Shown: positions 13,939 through 21,857 of the stretch, in pieces
Layout of the letters: every line of letters begins with the position of its first letter
Position numbering within the stretch: the stretch's first letter is position 1
NCBI GenBank assembly: GCA_049317345.1
Contig: JBMOIL010000018.1
Coordinates: 1 to 22,597 of the forward strand
Source: Mxb001 sp049317345
GTDB taxonomy: Bacteria > Actinomycetota > Actinomycetes > S36-B12
DNA: 22,597 nucleotides
Direction: 5' to 3'
Translations under genes and position numbers: made by a program
The notes under the pieces: generated by a model
Seen by the model: the letters and a program-made list of their open reading frames with translations, nothing else
Database searches by the model: none
Told to the model about the DNA's origin: nothing

Positions 13939-13981
13939 TCCGCGGGTCTGCGTGTCCGGCAACCGCCGGCAACCAGCGGAC
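13938..13981 (+). promoter_or_regulatory. Nested hairpin in the rpsM-rpsK gap
   Basis: GTCCGC (13938-13943) pairs with GCGGAC (13976-13981), closing over an inner CCGGC/GCCGG stem (13956-13960 with 13965-13969, loop AACC). The inner arm is part of a direct repeat, CCGGCAACC at 13956-13964 and 13966-13974. The structure starts at the last base of the rpsM stop and ends 10 nt before the rpsK Shine-Dalgarno. It could tune rpsK translation or protect the message. Confidence 0.4.
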
Positions 13982-14004
13982 CGATGACCTCAGGAGTAAA
14001 CGAA

Positions 14005-14412
14005 ATGCCTCCCAAGACCGGAGCAAAAGCGGGCGCCAAGAAGGTGCGCCGCAAGGAAAAGAAGAACATCGCCCACGGGCAGGCTCACATCAAGAGCACG
14101 TTCAACAACACGATCGTGTCCATCACCGACCCCAGTGGTGCTGTCATCGCCTGGTCCAGTTCGGGCCAGGTCGGCTTCAAGGGCAGCCGCAAGTCGACGC
14201 CGTTCGCAGCTCAGCTTGCCGCCGAGTCCGCCGCTCGCCGCGCCATGGAGCACGGCATGCGCAAGGTGGACGTGTTCGTCAAGGGTCCCGGCTCCGGTCG
14301 CGAGACCGCCATTCGCTCCCTCCAGGCAACCGGCCTCGAGGTTGGCTCGATTCAAGACGTCACCCCGGTCCCCTTCAACGGGTGCCGCCCGCCCAAGCGC
14401 CGCCGCGTCTGA
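14005..14412 (+). CDS. rpsK: 30S ribosomal protein S11
   Basis: S11 forms part of the mRNA exit channel with S7 and S18. From ATG 14005 the product is 135 residues: a basic Ala/Lys/Gly N-terminus, then HIKSTFNNTIVSITDPSGAV, GFKGSRKSTPFAAQLAAESA, VKGPGSGRETAIRSLQA and the end FNGCRPPKRRRV. An ATG at 13984 is in frame, but 14005 gives the family's MPPKTG start and is 8 nt from AGGAG (13992-13996). The motifs match actinobacterial S11 closely. Confidence 0.97.
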   Translation: MPPKTGAKAGAKKVRRKEKKNIAHGQAHIKSTFNNTIVSITDPSGAVIAWSSSGQVGFKGSRKSTPFAAQLAAESAARRAMEHGMRKVDVFVKGPGSGRETAIRSLQATGLEVGSIQDVTPVPFNGCRPPKRRRV

Positions 14413-14432
14413 GAACGGAGAACTGACACACC

Positions 14433-15059
14433 ATGGCTCGTTACACCGACGCGGACTGCAAGCGCTGCCGTCGCGAGAAGACCAAGCTCTTCCTCAAGGG
14501 CTCCAAGTGCGAATCGCCGAAGTGCCCCTTCGAGAAGCGCCCCTACCCCCCCGGCCAGCACGGTCGCGGCCGTTCCAAGGACAGTGAGTACCTGCTGCAG
14601 TTGCGCGAGAAGCAGAAGGCGACCCGCATCTACGGCGTACTCGAGAAGCAGTTCCGCAACTACTACGAGGAAGCGCAGCGTCGCTCCGGCAAGACCGGTG
14701 ACAACCTCATGCGCATTCTTGAGTCGCGCCTCGACAACGTCGTCTACCGGGCTGGCTTCGCCAAGTCACGTGACATGGCTCGACAGCTGGTGAGCCACGG
14801 CCACTTCACCGTCAATGGCCACAAGGTCGACATCCCGTCGTACCGCGTCCAGGCCAACGACATCATTGAGGTGCGTCCGGGCTCACGCGAGATGACGCCC
14901 TTCGTCGTCGCGCACGCGGAGATCGGCGAGCGTCCGGTCCCGGCATGGCTTGAGGTCATCCCGTCGCAGATGCGGATCCTCGTGCACTCCCTGCCCTCGC
15001 GTCAGGTCATCGACACCCCGGTTCAGGAGCAGCTCATCGTCGAGCTCTACTCCAAGTAG
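14433..15059 (+). CDS. rpsD: 30S ribosomal protein S4, zinc-binding (C+) form
   Basis: S4 nucleates 30S assembly and shapes the mRNA entry site. The 208 residues have an N-terminal zinc site, Cys9, Cys12, Cys26 and Cys31 (C-x2-C-x13-C-x4-C), then FEKRPYPPGQHGRGR and LREKQKATRIYGVLEKQFR. The S4 RNA-binding domain follows: ESRLDNVVYRAGFAKSRDMA and QLVSHGHFTVNGHKVDIPSY. The S4 proteins I recall from Mycobacterium and Streptomyces lack these cysteines, so this form is taxonomically informative. The gene lies between rpsK (20 nt) and rpoA (57 nt). Confidence 0.97.
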   Translation: MARYTDADCKRCRREKTKLFLKGSKCESPKCPFEKRPYPPGQHGRGRSKDSEYLLQLREKQKATRIYGVLEKQFRNYYEEAQRRSGKTGDNLMRILESRLDNVVYRAGFAKSRDMARQLVSHGHFTVNGHKVDIPSYRVQANDIIEVRPGSREMTPFVVAHAEIGERPVPAWLEVIPSQMRILVHSLPSRQVIDTPVQEQLIVELYSK

Positions 15060-15116
15060 CCGTCACACTTCCCCCATCCCGACGTCAAATAGCGGTCGTC
15101 GCCGAAAGGACATCAC

Positions 15117-16139
15117 GTGCTCATCACGCAGCGCCCCATCCTCACCGAGGAGCCCATCAGCGAGTTCCGTTCTCGCTTCGTGCTCGAGCCCCTCGAGCCC
15201 GGTTTCGGCTACACCCTGGGCAACTCCATGCGCCGCACTCTGCTCTCCTCCATCCCGGGTGCTGCCGTCACGAGCATCCGCATCGATGGCGTGCTTCATG
15301 AGTTCACCACCATCCCGGGCGTCAAGGAGGACGTGACCGAGCTGATCCTCAACATCAAGCAGCTCGTCGTCTCCTCCGATCATGACGAGCCCGTCGTGAT
15401 GTACCTGCGCAAGCAGGGCCCCGGCGCGGTCGTCGCGGCAGATATCGCTCCGCCGGCCGGCGTCGAGGTGCACAACCCCGATCTCCACATCGCGACCCTG
15501 AATGACAAGGGCAAGCTCGAGATGGAGCTCGTCGTCGAGCGCGGCCGCGGCTATGTCTCGGCGACGCTCAACAAGCAGCCGGGTCAGGAGATCGGCCGCA
15601 TCCCGGTCGACTCCATCTACTCGCCGGTGCTCAAGGTCACCTACAAGGTCGAGGCGACCCGCGTCGAGCAGCGCACGGACTTCGACAAGCTGGTGCTCGA
15701 TGTCGAGACCAAGCAGAGCATGCTGCCCCGCGACGCCGTCGCGTCGGCGGGCAAGACCCTCGTCGAACTCTTCGGCCTGGCGCGCGAGCTCAATGTCGAC
15801 GCCGAGGGCATCGACATCGGCCCGTCCCCTGCCGATGCGTTCGTGGCTGAGCAGCTGTCGACCCCGATCGAGCAGCTCGACCTCACGGTCCGCTCGTACA
15901 ACTGCCTCAAGCGTGAAGGCATCCACACTGTTGGCGAGCTCATCGGCCGCAGCGAGGCCGACCTTCTCGACATCCGCAACTTCGGCGCCAAGTCGATTGA
16001 CGAGGTCAAGGTCAAGCTCGTGACCCTCGGCCTCGCGCTCAAGGACAGCCCTCCCGGCTTCGACCCCGGGGCAGCCGTGTACTTCAGCGATGACGAGGAC
16101 GACGACGACCTCGGCTACGTCGAAGACGAACAGCTCTAA
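15117..16139 (+). CDS. rpoA: DNA-directed RNA polymerase subunit alpha
   Basis: Alpha dimerises to seed assembly of RNA polymerase, and its C-terminal domain binds UP-element DNA and activators. In the 340 residues the N-terminal domain (about 1-230) shows EPLEPGFGYTLGNSMRRTLL and KEDVTELILNIKQL. The C-terminal domain (about 253-310) has LTVRSYNCLKREGIHTVGEL, where Arg259, Asn262 and Cys263 match the DNA-contacting residues of E. coli. An acidic tail (324-340) follows. The start is GTG at 15117, 6 nt after AAAGGA (15105-15110). Confidence 0.98.
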   Translation: MLITQRPILTEEPISEFRSRFVLEPLEPGFGYTLGNSMRRTLLSSIPGAAVTSIRIDGVLHEFTTIPGVKEDVTELILNIKQLVVSSDHDEPVVMYLRKQGPGAVVAADIAPPAGVEVHNPDLHIATLNDKGKLEMELVVERGRGYVSATLNKQPGQEIGRIPVDSIYSPVLKVTYKVEATRVEQRTDFDKLVLDVETKQSMLPRDAVASAGKTLVELFGLARELNVDAEGIDIGPSPADAFVAEQLSTPIEQLDLTVRSYNCLKREGIHTVGELIGRSEADLLDIRNFGAKSIDEVKVKLVTLGLALKDSPPGFDPGAAVYFSDDEDDDDLGYVEDEQL

Positions 16140-16171
16140 CCGATCAGCCACCCGCGACAAGGAGTAATGAC

Positions 16172-16774
16172 ATGCCTACCCCAACCAAGGGTCCCCGCCT
16201 GGGTGGCGGACCGGCGCACGAGCGCCTCATGTTGGCCAACCTCGCCACCGCTCTTTTCGAGCACGGCCGCATCACGACCACCGAGGCGAAGGCCAAGCGC
16301 CTGCGCCCCCTGGCCGAGCGACTCATCACCTTCGCCAAGCGCGGCGATATCTCTGCGCGTCGGCGAGTGCTCACGGTGGTGCGCGATAAGGACGTCGTGC
16401 ACGTGCTCTTCACTGAGATCGGCCCGCGCTATCAGACCCGCCAGGGTGGCTACACCCGCATCGTCAAGGTGGGTCCGCGCAAGGGCGACAATGCCCCCAT
16501 GGCCGTGATCGAGCTCGTTGAGCCGCTGGCGGAGCAGGTCGTCGCCGAGGCCACGGGTGCCACGAAGCGCGCCGCCAAGGAGAAGGCTGCGGCCTCGCCT
16601 GCTGCCGCAGCGGCTCCCGCCGCGGAGACCGCTGCCGATGAGTCCGTGGAGGTCGTCGCCGAGGCAACCGATGTCGTGCCCGAGGCTGATGGAGACGAGG
16701 CCATCGAGGTTGTGGCGGAGGATGTCGTCGAGGCTCCTGACGATGCTGCCCCCGCTGAAGACGACAAGGCCTGA
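16172..16774 (+). CDS. rplQ: 50S ribosomal protein L17 with acidic C-terminal tail
   Basis: L17 lies near the tunnel exit of the 50S subunit. Residues 1-117 are the normal fold: PTPTKGPRLGGGPAHERLML, ATALFEHGRITTTEAKAKRL and the end YTRIVKVGPRKGDNAPMAVI. Residues 118-200 are an Ala/Glu/Val-rich, mostly acidic tail with imperfect repeats VEVVAEA and IEVVAED, ending AEDDKA. Such tails occur on other actinobacterial L17 proteins. The ATG lies behind AAGGAG. A strong hairpin follows the stop, so this is probably the end of the main ribosomal transcript. Confidence 0.97.
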   Translation: MPTPTKGPRLGGGPAHERLMLANLATALFEHGRITTTEAKAKRLRPLAERLITFAKRGDISARRRVLTVVRDKDVVHVLFTEIGPRYQTRQGGYTRIVKVGPRKGDNAPMAVIELVEPLAEQVVAEATGATKRAAKEKAAASPAAAAAPAAETAADESVEVVAEATDVVPEADGDEAIEVVAEDVVEAPDDAAPAEDDKA

Positions 16775-16800
16775 CGCGCCGACACGATTGACGTAACTCG

Positions 16801-16842
16801 GGAAGCGTCAGACCTGGCCCCTCGTGGCGGTCTGGCGCTTCC
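16801..16842 (+). terminator. Strong 14-bp hairpin between rplQ and truA
   Basis: GGAAGCGTCAGACC (16801-16814) pairs with GGTCTGGCGCTTCC (16829-16842), with only one T-G wobble, around a 14-nt loop. It begins 26 nt after the rplQ stop and ends just before the GGAGG Shine-Dalgarno of truA. There is no T-run. It probably terminates most ribosomal transcription or sets a 3' end, leaving truA at a lower level. Confidence 0.65.
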
Positions 16843-16857
16843 TGCTGTGGAGGGGTC

Positions 16858-17664
16858 ATGATCCGGTTGCGACTGGACCTTGCCTACGACGGGACTGATT
16901 TCTCCGGTTGGGCACGCCAGCCCGGCTTGCGCACGATTCAGGGGGTCGTGGAAGCGGCCCTCTCACGCGCGTTGCGACTTCCCGAGCCCCCGCCCGTCAC
17001 CTGTGCCGGGCGCACCGATGCCGGCGTACACGCCCGCGGGCAGGTGGCACACGTCGACCTCGATGCATCAACGAGCCCGGATCTGGAGGCGCTCGCGCGG
17101 AGCATGCGCGGACTCCTGCCGGATGATGTCTCACTCCTCGCCATCGCGGTGGCACCGGAGGGTTTCGACGCGCGCTTCTCAGCCCTTTCCCGGCGCTACC
17201 GCTACGTGGTCTGCGATGACCATCGGGTGTGGGACCCGCTTCGTCGCAGGGAGATCGTGCGTCATTCACGAGCCCTGGACCTCGATGCCATGACGTCCGC
17301 AGCCGCACCGCTGCTGGGAGAGCGAGACTTCGCAGCCGTCTGCCGTCCGCGTGAAGGCGGCACGACCATTCGCACGCTCTTGGCGCTGGAATGGGCTCGC
17401 GGAGCCACGGGGCTTGCGGAGATGCAGGTGAGTGCGGATGCCTTCTGCCATTCCATGGTGCGTGCGCTCGTTGGTCTGCTCGTGCCCGTCGGCGAGGGGC
17501 GACGGCCGGTGACCTGGCCCGCCGAGGTGGTCGCTCTCGGAGTCCGCGACTCCGGCGTACAGGTGATGCCGGCTCACGGACTCGTCCTCGAGGAAGTGTG
17601 CTATCCGGATGACAACGAACTGGCCGCGCGGCAGGCGGTCACGCGATCCATGCGCGGTGGTTGA
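16858..17664 (+). CDS. truA: tRNA pseudouridine(38-40) synthase TruA
   Basis: TruA converts uridines 38-40 of the tRNA anticodon arm to pseudouridine. The 268 residues start RLRLDLAYDGTDFSGWARQP. The catalytic motif GRTDAGVHARGQ lies at 51-62 with Asp54 as the nucleophile. Later blocks are ARFSALSRRYRYVV and the C-terminal FCHSMVRALVGLLVPVGEG. Length is normal. The ATG lies behind TGGAGGGG. TruA directly after rplQ is the usual actinobacterial and Firmicute order. The ABC-F gene begins 6 nt after its stop, so the two are probably co-transcribed. Confidence 0.97.
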   Translation: MIRLRLDLAYDGTDFSGWARQPGLRTIQGVVEAALSRALRLPEPPPVTCAGRTDAGVHARGQVAHVDLDASTSPDLEALARSMRGLLPDDVSLLAIAVAPEGFDARFSALSRRYRYVVCDDHRVWDPLRRREIVRHSRALDLDAMTSAAAPLLGERDFAAVCRPREGGTTIRTLLALEWARGATGLAEMQVSADAFCHSMVRALVGLLVPVGEGRRPVTWPAEVVALGVRDSGVQVMPAHGLVLEEVCYPDDNELAARQAVTRSMRGG

Positions 17665-17670
17665 TCCGTC

Positions 17671-19329
17671 ATGGGGCATATCGACGTTCAGCACGTGACC
17701 TACTCACTCCCGGACGGACGTGTGCTGCTCGATGATGTGAGCTTCCGCATCGGTGAAGGCGTCAAGGCCGCGCTCGTGGGAGCCAATGGTGCGGGCAAGA
17801 CCACCCTGATGAGGCTTATTGCCGGCGACATCGACGCCGAGTCCGGAAGCATCGTGACGACCGGGGGCATGGGAGTCATGCGCCAGTTCATCGGGCAGGG
17901 ACGTGACGGCACCGTGCGTGACCTGCTGCTTGCTGTGTCGCCGCCGTCTCTGCGCTCGGCTGCGGCCGAGGTGGATGCCGTCGAGGAACTCCTCATGTCC
18001 ACGGAGGACGCCGACATCCAGATGCGCTACGCGCAGGCCCTGGCCGACTTCGCTGATGTCGGCGGCTACGACGCCGAGGTCGCCTGGGACGTCTGCTGTA
18101 CGGCGGCCCTCGGGGCGGCGTACGACGAGGTGAAGTGGCGTCGGGTGGAGACGCTCTCGGGGGGTGAGCAGAAGCGCTTGGTCCTCGAGGCCCTGCTGCG
18201 CGGACCCGATGAGGTCCTGCTGCTAGATGAGCCGGACAACTACCTCGACGTACCTGGCAAGACCTGGCTCGAAGAACGCATCGCATCGAGCGCCAAGACC
18301 ATCCTGCTCATCAGCCACGATCGCGAACTCCTGCGGGCCTGCGCGACAACCGTCGTCACGGTGGAACTCGGGGCAGCAGGCAACACCACCTGGGTGCACG
18401 GCGGGGGATTCGCCACCTATGCGGATGCGCGCGACGATCGCATGAGTCGACTCGAGGAGTTGCGACGTCGGTGGGATGAGCAGCACCAGAAAATCAAGGA
18501 TCTCGTGCAGATGCTCAAGACCAAGGCTGCCTACAACGACGGACTCGCATCGCGCTATCAGGCCGCGCAGACTCGCCTCCGGATGTTCGAGGAAGCGGGT
18601 CCGCCCGAGGCGGTGCCCGTGCGCCAGCGCATGCGCATGCGGCTCGAGGGCGGTCGCACCGCAAAGCGCGCGGTCGTGTGCGAGGGCCTCGAACTCACCG
18701 ATCTGACCCAGCCCTTCGATCTCGAAGTGTGGTTCGGCGAGCGAGTCGGCGTGCTCGGTCGCAATGGTGCGGGCAAGTCCCACCTGCTGCGCCTGCTCGC
18801 AGCCGGCGGCAGCGATCCGGATGTCGAGCATCGGCCCGTTTCCGACGTACCCATTCCACCGGTGCGCCACACCGGCCTCGCCCGGTTGGGCTCGCGCGTG
18901 CGACCCGGATGGTTCGCCCAGACGCACGTGCGCCCGGACCTCGAGGACCGGACCCTGCTGGAGATCCTCCATCGTGGCGACGGCCACCGTGACGGGATGG
19001 GCCGTGAGCAGGCCGCGCGTGCGCTGGACCGCTACGGCCTTGCCGCCGCGGGGGAGCAGCGGTTCGCGTCGTTGTCCGGAGGCCAGCAGGCACGCTTCCA
19101 GATCCTCCTTCTCGAACTCTCAGGAGCCACGCTGCTGCTCCTGGACGAGCCTACGGACAACCTGGACCTGGAGAGCGCCGAGGCGCTCGAGGCCGCCCTC
19201 GATGCCTTCACGGGCACCGTGCTGGCGGTTACGCACGATCGGTGGTTCGCCCGAGGTCTGGACCGGTTCGTCGTCGTCGGCGGAGACGGGGTGGTGAGGG
19301 AGTCGACGGAGCCGATGTGGGACTCCTAG
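17671..19329 (+). CDS. ABC-F family ATPase (ribosome-associated type)
   Basis: Two ABC ATPase domains in one soluble 552-residue chain with no membrane segments define the ABC-F group, whose members act on the ribosomal E site. Domain 1 has Walker A GANGAGKT (37-44), signature LSGGEQKR (162-169), Walker B plus glutamate LLLDEPDNYLD and switch His216. Domain 2 has GRNGAGKS (363-370), SLSGGQQAR, LLLLDEPTDNLD and His522. The linker (about 255-330) is helical and Arg/Lys/Gln-rich. The usual DEPTNHLD is altered in both domains. Housekeeping translation factor is likelier than antibiotic resistance given the context, but neither is shown. The Shine-Dalgarno is weak. Confidence 0.93.
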   Translation: MGHIDVQHVTYSLPDGRVLLDDVSFRIGEGVKAALVGANGAGKTTLMRLIAGDIDAESGSIVTTGGMGVMRQFIGQGRDGTVRDLLLAVSPPSLRSAAAEVDAVEELLMSTEDADIQMRYAQALADFADVGGYDAEVAWDVCCTAALGAAYDEVKWRRVETLSGGEQKRLVLEALLRGPDEVLLLDEPDNYLDVPGKTWLEERIASSAKTILLISHDRELLRACATTVVTVELGAAGNTTWVHGGGFATYADARDDRMSRLEELRRRWDEQHQKIKDLVQMLKTKAAYNDGLASRYQAAQTRLRMFEEAGPPEAVPVRQRMRMRLEGGRTAKRAVVCEGLELTDLTQPFDLEVWFGERVGVLGRNGAGKSHLLRLLAAGGSDPDVEHRPVSDVPIPPVRHTGLARLGSRVRPGWFAQTHVRPDLEDRTLLEILHRGDGHRDGMGREQAARALDRYGLAAAGEQRFASLSGGQQARFQILLLELSGATLLLLDEPTDNLDLESAEALEAALDAFTGTVLAVTHDRWFARGLDRFVVVGGDGVVRESTEPMWDS

Positions 19330-19349
19330 GGGTCGAGAGGACCCGTTTT
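19330..19349 (+). terminator. Terminator-like hairpin with T-run after the ABC-F gene
   Basis: GGGTC (19330-19334) and GACCC (19340-19344) pair around GAGAG and are followed by GTTTT (19345-19349). This is the only hairpin in the window with a T-run. A longer competing pairing, AGGGGTC (19328-19334) with GACCCCT (19350-19356), would enclose the T-run instead. A further CCTGG/CCAGG stem lies at 19358-19371. Confidence 0.55.
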
Positions 19350-19377
19350 GACCCCTCCCTGGCTCCCCAGGTAGCCT
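19348..19377 (+). promoter_or_regulatory. rplM: Promoter of rplM-rpsI
   Basis: The -35 TTGACC (19348-19353, five of six to TTGACA) and -10 TAGCCT (19372-19377) are separated by 18 nt. This is the best match to a housekeeping-sigma promoter in the window. The start would fall near 19384, giving an rplM 5' UTR of about 68 nt. The -35 shares its two T bases with the upstream terminator T-run. Confidence 0.6.
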
Positions 19378-19451
19378 TGGCGGTCGTTGTGCCCGCCCCA
19401 GGGTCCAACCGGGCTGCCCGACGGGCTTCCCCTGAGCGAGCGAAGGTCCAC

Positions 19452-19895
19452 GTGCGTACGTACACCCCCAAGCCGGGCGAGATCACCCGCGAGTGGCTCG
19501 TTATCGATGCCACCGACATCGTGCTCGGTCGCCTGGCCAGCCAGGTCGCCACCCTGCTGCGGGGCAAGCACAAGCCCGTCTTCGCTCCCCATGTCGACAC
19601 GGGCGACTTCGTCATCGTCATCAACGCTGAGAAGGTCGCTCTCACGGGCAGCAAGCTCGAGCAGAAGCGCGACTACCGTCACTCGGGCTACCCGGGTGGC
19701 CTGTCAGCCAAGACCTACTCCGAGCTCCTCGAGGACAACCCCCGCCGCGCCGTCGAGAAGGCGATCAAGGGGATGCTCCCGCACAACAAGCTCGGTCGGC
19801 AGCAGTTGAACAAGCTCAAGGTGTACGCCGGGCCCGATCATCCGCACGCCGCACAGAAGCCCACCCCGTACACCATCACGCAGGTCGCGCAGTAG
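19452..19895 (+). CDS. rplM: 50S ribosomal protein L13
   Basis: L13 is an early 50S assembly protein. From GTG 19452 the product is 147 residues: MRTYTPKPGEITREWLVIDA, DIVLGRLASQVATLLRGKHK, HVDTGDFVIVINAEKVALTG, YRHSGYPGG and the end VYAGPDHPHAAQKPTPYTIT. The open frame extends upstream into the ABC-F gene, but the GTG with GAAGG upstream gives the exact actinobacterial length and N-terminus. It forms a two-gene unit with rpsI, 32 nt downstream. Confidence 0.97.
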   Translation: MRTYTPKPGEITREWLVIDATDIVLGRLASQVATLLRGKHKPVFAPHVDTGDFVIVINAEKVALTGSKLEQKRDYRHSGYPGGLSAKTYSELLEDNPRRAVEKAIKGMLPHNKLGRQQLNKLKVYAGPDHPHAAQKPTPYTITQVAQ

Positions 19896-19927
19896 CGATC
19901 ACCGCGCAGTCTGCGAAAGGAAGAGAC

Positions 19928-20419
<492 letters not shown>

Positions 20420-20429
20420 TCGGAGCGCC

Positions 20430-21791
20430 GTGAGCGGTCGCCTCTTTGGCACCGACGGTGTGCGGGGACTCGCCAATCGCGATCTCACCGCCGAGCTTGC
20501 CCTGTCCCTCTCCGCTGCGGCCGCGCATGTTCTGGGCGACACGGGTGCCCTCGCTGCGGGAGGTGGGCGTCCTACGGCCGTCGTCGGGCGCGATCCCCGG
20601 GCCAGTGGCGAATTCCTTGAAGCGGCAGTCGTCGCCGGTCTCGCGAGCGCGGGGGTCGACGTACTCCTCGCGGGTGTGCTTCCCACCCCGGCGATCGCCT
20701 ATCTCACGGAGCGTCACGGGGCGAGCCTGGGCGTGATGCTGTCCGCCTCCCACAATGCGATGCCGGACAACGGCATCAAGTTCTTCGATGCGCACGGCTT
20801 CAAGTTGCCCGACGCCATCGAGGACGCCATCGAGACGCGTCTGCATGAGCCATGGGATCGACCGCTGGGCGGTGGCGTCGGGCGCGTGCGCACGCTGCCC
20901 TCTGCTGGGCAGGACTACCTCAAACACGTGCTCGATGTCGTGCGCACGCCCTTGACGGGACTATCCGTCGTGGTCGATTGCGCCAACGGCGCGGCATCGA
21001 CGGTCTCCGCTGAGGCGATGCGTCGCGCAGGCGCCCACGTGGTGGCCATTCATGCCTCGCCTGACGGTCTCAACATCAATGAGGGATGCGGCAGCACGCA
21101 CCTCGACGATCTCATCGCTGCCGTGCTGGAGCACGGCGCGGACATCGGCATTGCCCACGACGGTGATGCCGATCGCTGCCTTGCTGTCGATGCCGAGGGC
21201 CACGTCATCGATGGCGATCAGATCCTGGCGATCCTCGCTCTGGGCATGCGCGACCGCGGCACGCTGGCACGCGACACCGTCGTGGCGACAGTGATGTCCA
21301 ACCTCGGCTTCTGCCTCGCGATGGAGGCGCAGGGAATTGCCGTGGTCACCACCGCAGTAGGCGATCGCTACGTGCTTGAGGAAATGCGCGCACAGGGTTA
21401 TGCCCTCGGTGGCGAGCAGAGCGGTCACGTGGTGGTGCTCGATCGTGCAACCACCGGCGACGGCGTACTCACTGCACTGGCTTTGCTCGACCGCATGGCT
21501 GAGACAGGTTCGAGCGTCAAGGATCTCGCCGCGGTGATGACCCGCTTGCCGCAGGTGCTCATCAACGTCGATGGCGTGGATAGGTCGAGACTCGACCAGA
21601 GCGCCGAGATCAAGGCGGTCGTGGAGACGGTGGAGCGAGAGCTCGGCTCCGCTGGACGCGTGCTGTTGCGGCCGTCGGGCACGGAGCCACTCGTGCGGGT
21701 CATGGTCGAGGCACCCACGTCGCAGGCAGCGCGCGACGCGGCCGAGGCGATTGCTGCTGCAGTGCGCGCCTCGATATCGATCAGTGCGTAG
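20430..21791 (+). CDS. glmM: Phosphoglucosamine mutase
   Basis: GlmM converts glucosamine-6-phosphate to glucosamine-1-phosphate on the route to UDP-GlcNAc and peptidoglycan. The 453 residues carry RLFGTDGVRG (4-13), the phosphoserine loop MLSASHNAMPDNGIKFF with Ser107, the metal loop DGDADR (244-249), the sugar loop GGEQSGH (327-333) and the phosphate loop RPSGTEPLVRVM (from 414). All four active-site loops are intact. The start is GTG at 20430, with GGAG 4 nt upstream. The frame is open further upstream but that part lies inside rpsI. The rpsI-glmM-glmS order links ribosome and cell wall genes. Confidence 0.97.
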   Translation: MSGRLFGTDGVRGLANRDLTAELALSLSAAAAHVLGDTGALAAGGGRPTAVVGRDPRASGEFLEAAVVAGLASAGVDVLLAGVLPTPAIAYLTERHGASLGVMLSASHNAMPDNGIKFFDAHGFKLPDAIEDAIETRLHEPWDRPLGGGVGRVRTLPSAGQDYLKHVLDVVRTPLTGLSVVVDCANGAASTVSAEAMRRAGAHVVAIHASPDGLNINEGCGSTHLDDLIAAVLEHGADIGIAHDGDADRCLAVDAEGHVIDGDQILAILALGMRDRGTLARDTVVATVMSNLGFCLAMEAQGIAVVTTAVGDRYVLEEMRAQGYALGGEQSGHVVVLDRATTGDGVLTALALLDRMAETGSSVKDLAAVMTRLPQVLINVDGVDRSRLDQSAEIKAVVETVERELGSAGRVLLRPSGTEPLVRVMVEAPTSQAARDAAEAIAAAVRASISISA

Positions 21792-21857
21792 GTCCCGTTG
21801 TGTAAAGGGGTCACCAGGGATAGGTCTCGTCCCAGTAGGACGCTATTCGACGCATAT

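Noticed and set aside
15063..16160. 365-codon open frame on the - strand opposite rpoA
   Set aside because: High-GC codon bias commonly leaves the opposite strand open. The translation is low-complexity with no recognisable domain, and rpoA on the + strand is certain.
16788..16817. TTGACG at 16788-16793 as a -35 for truA
   Set aside because: Five of six bases match, but no TAnnnT -10 lies 16-18 nt downstream, and the expected position is inside the strong hairpin.
19242..19451. In-frame upstream extension of rplM into the ABC-F gene
   Set aside because: It would overlap the ABC-F gene, and GTG 19452 gives the exact family length and N-terminus.
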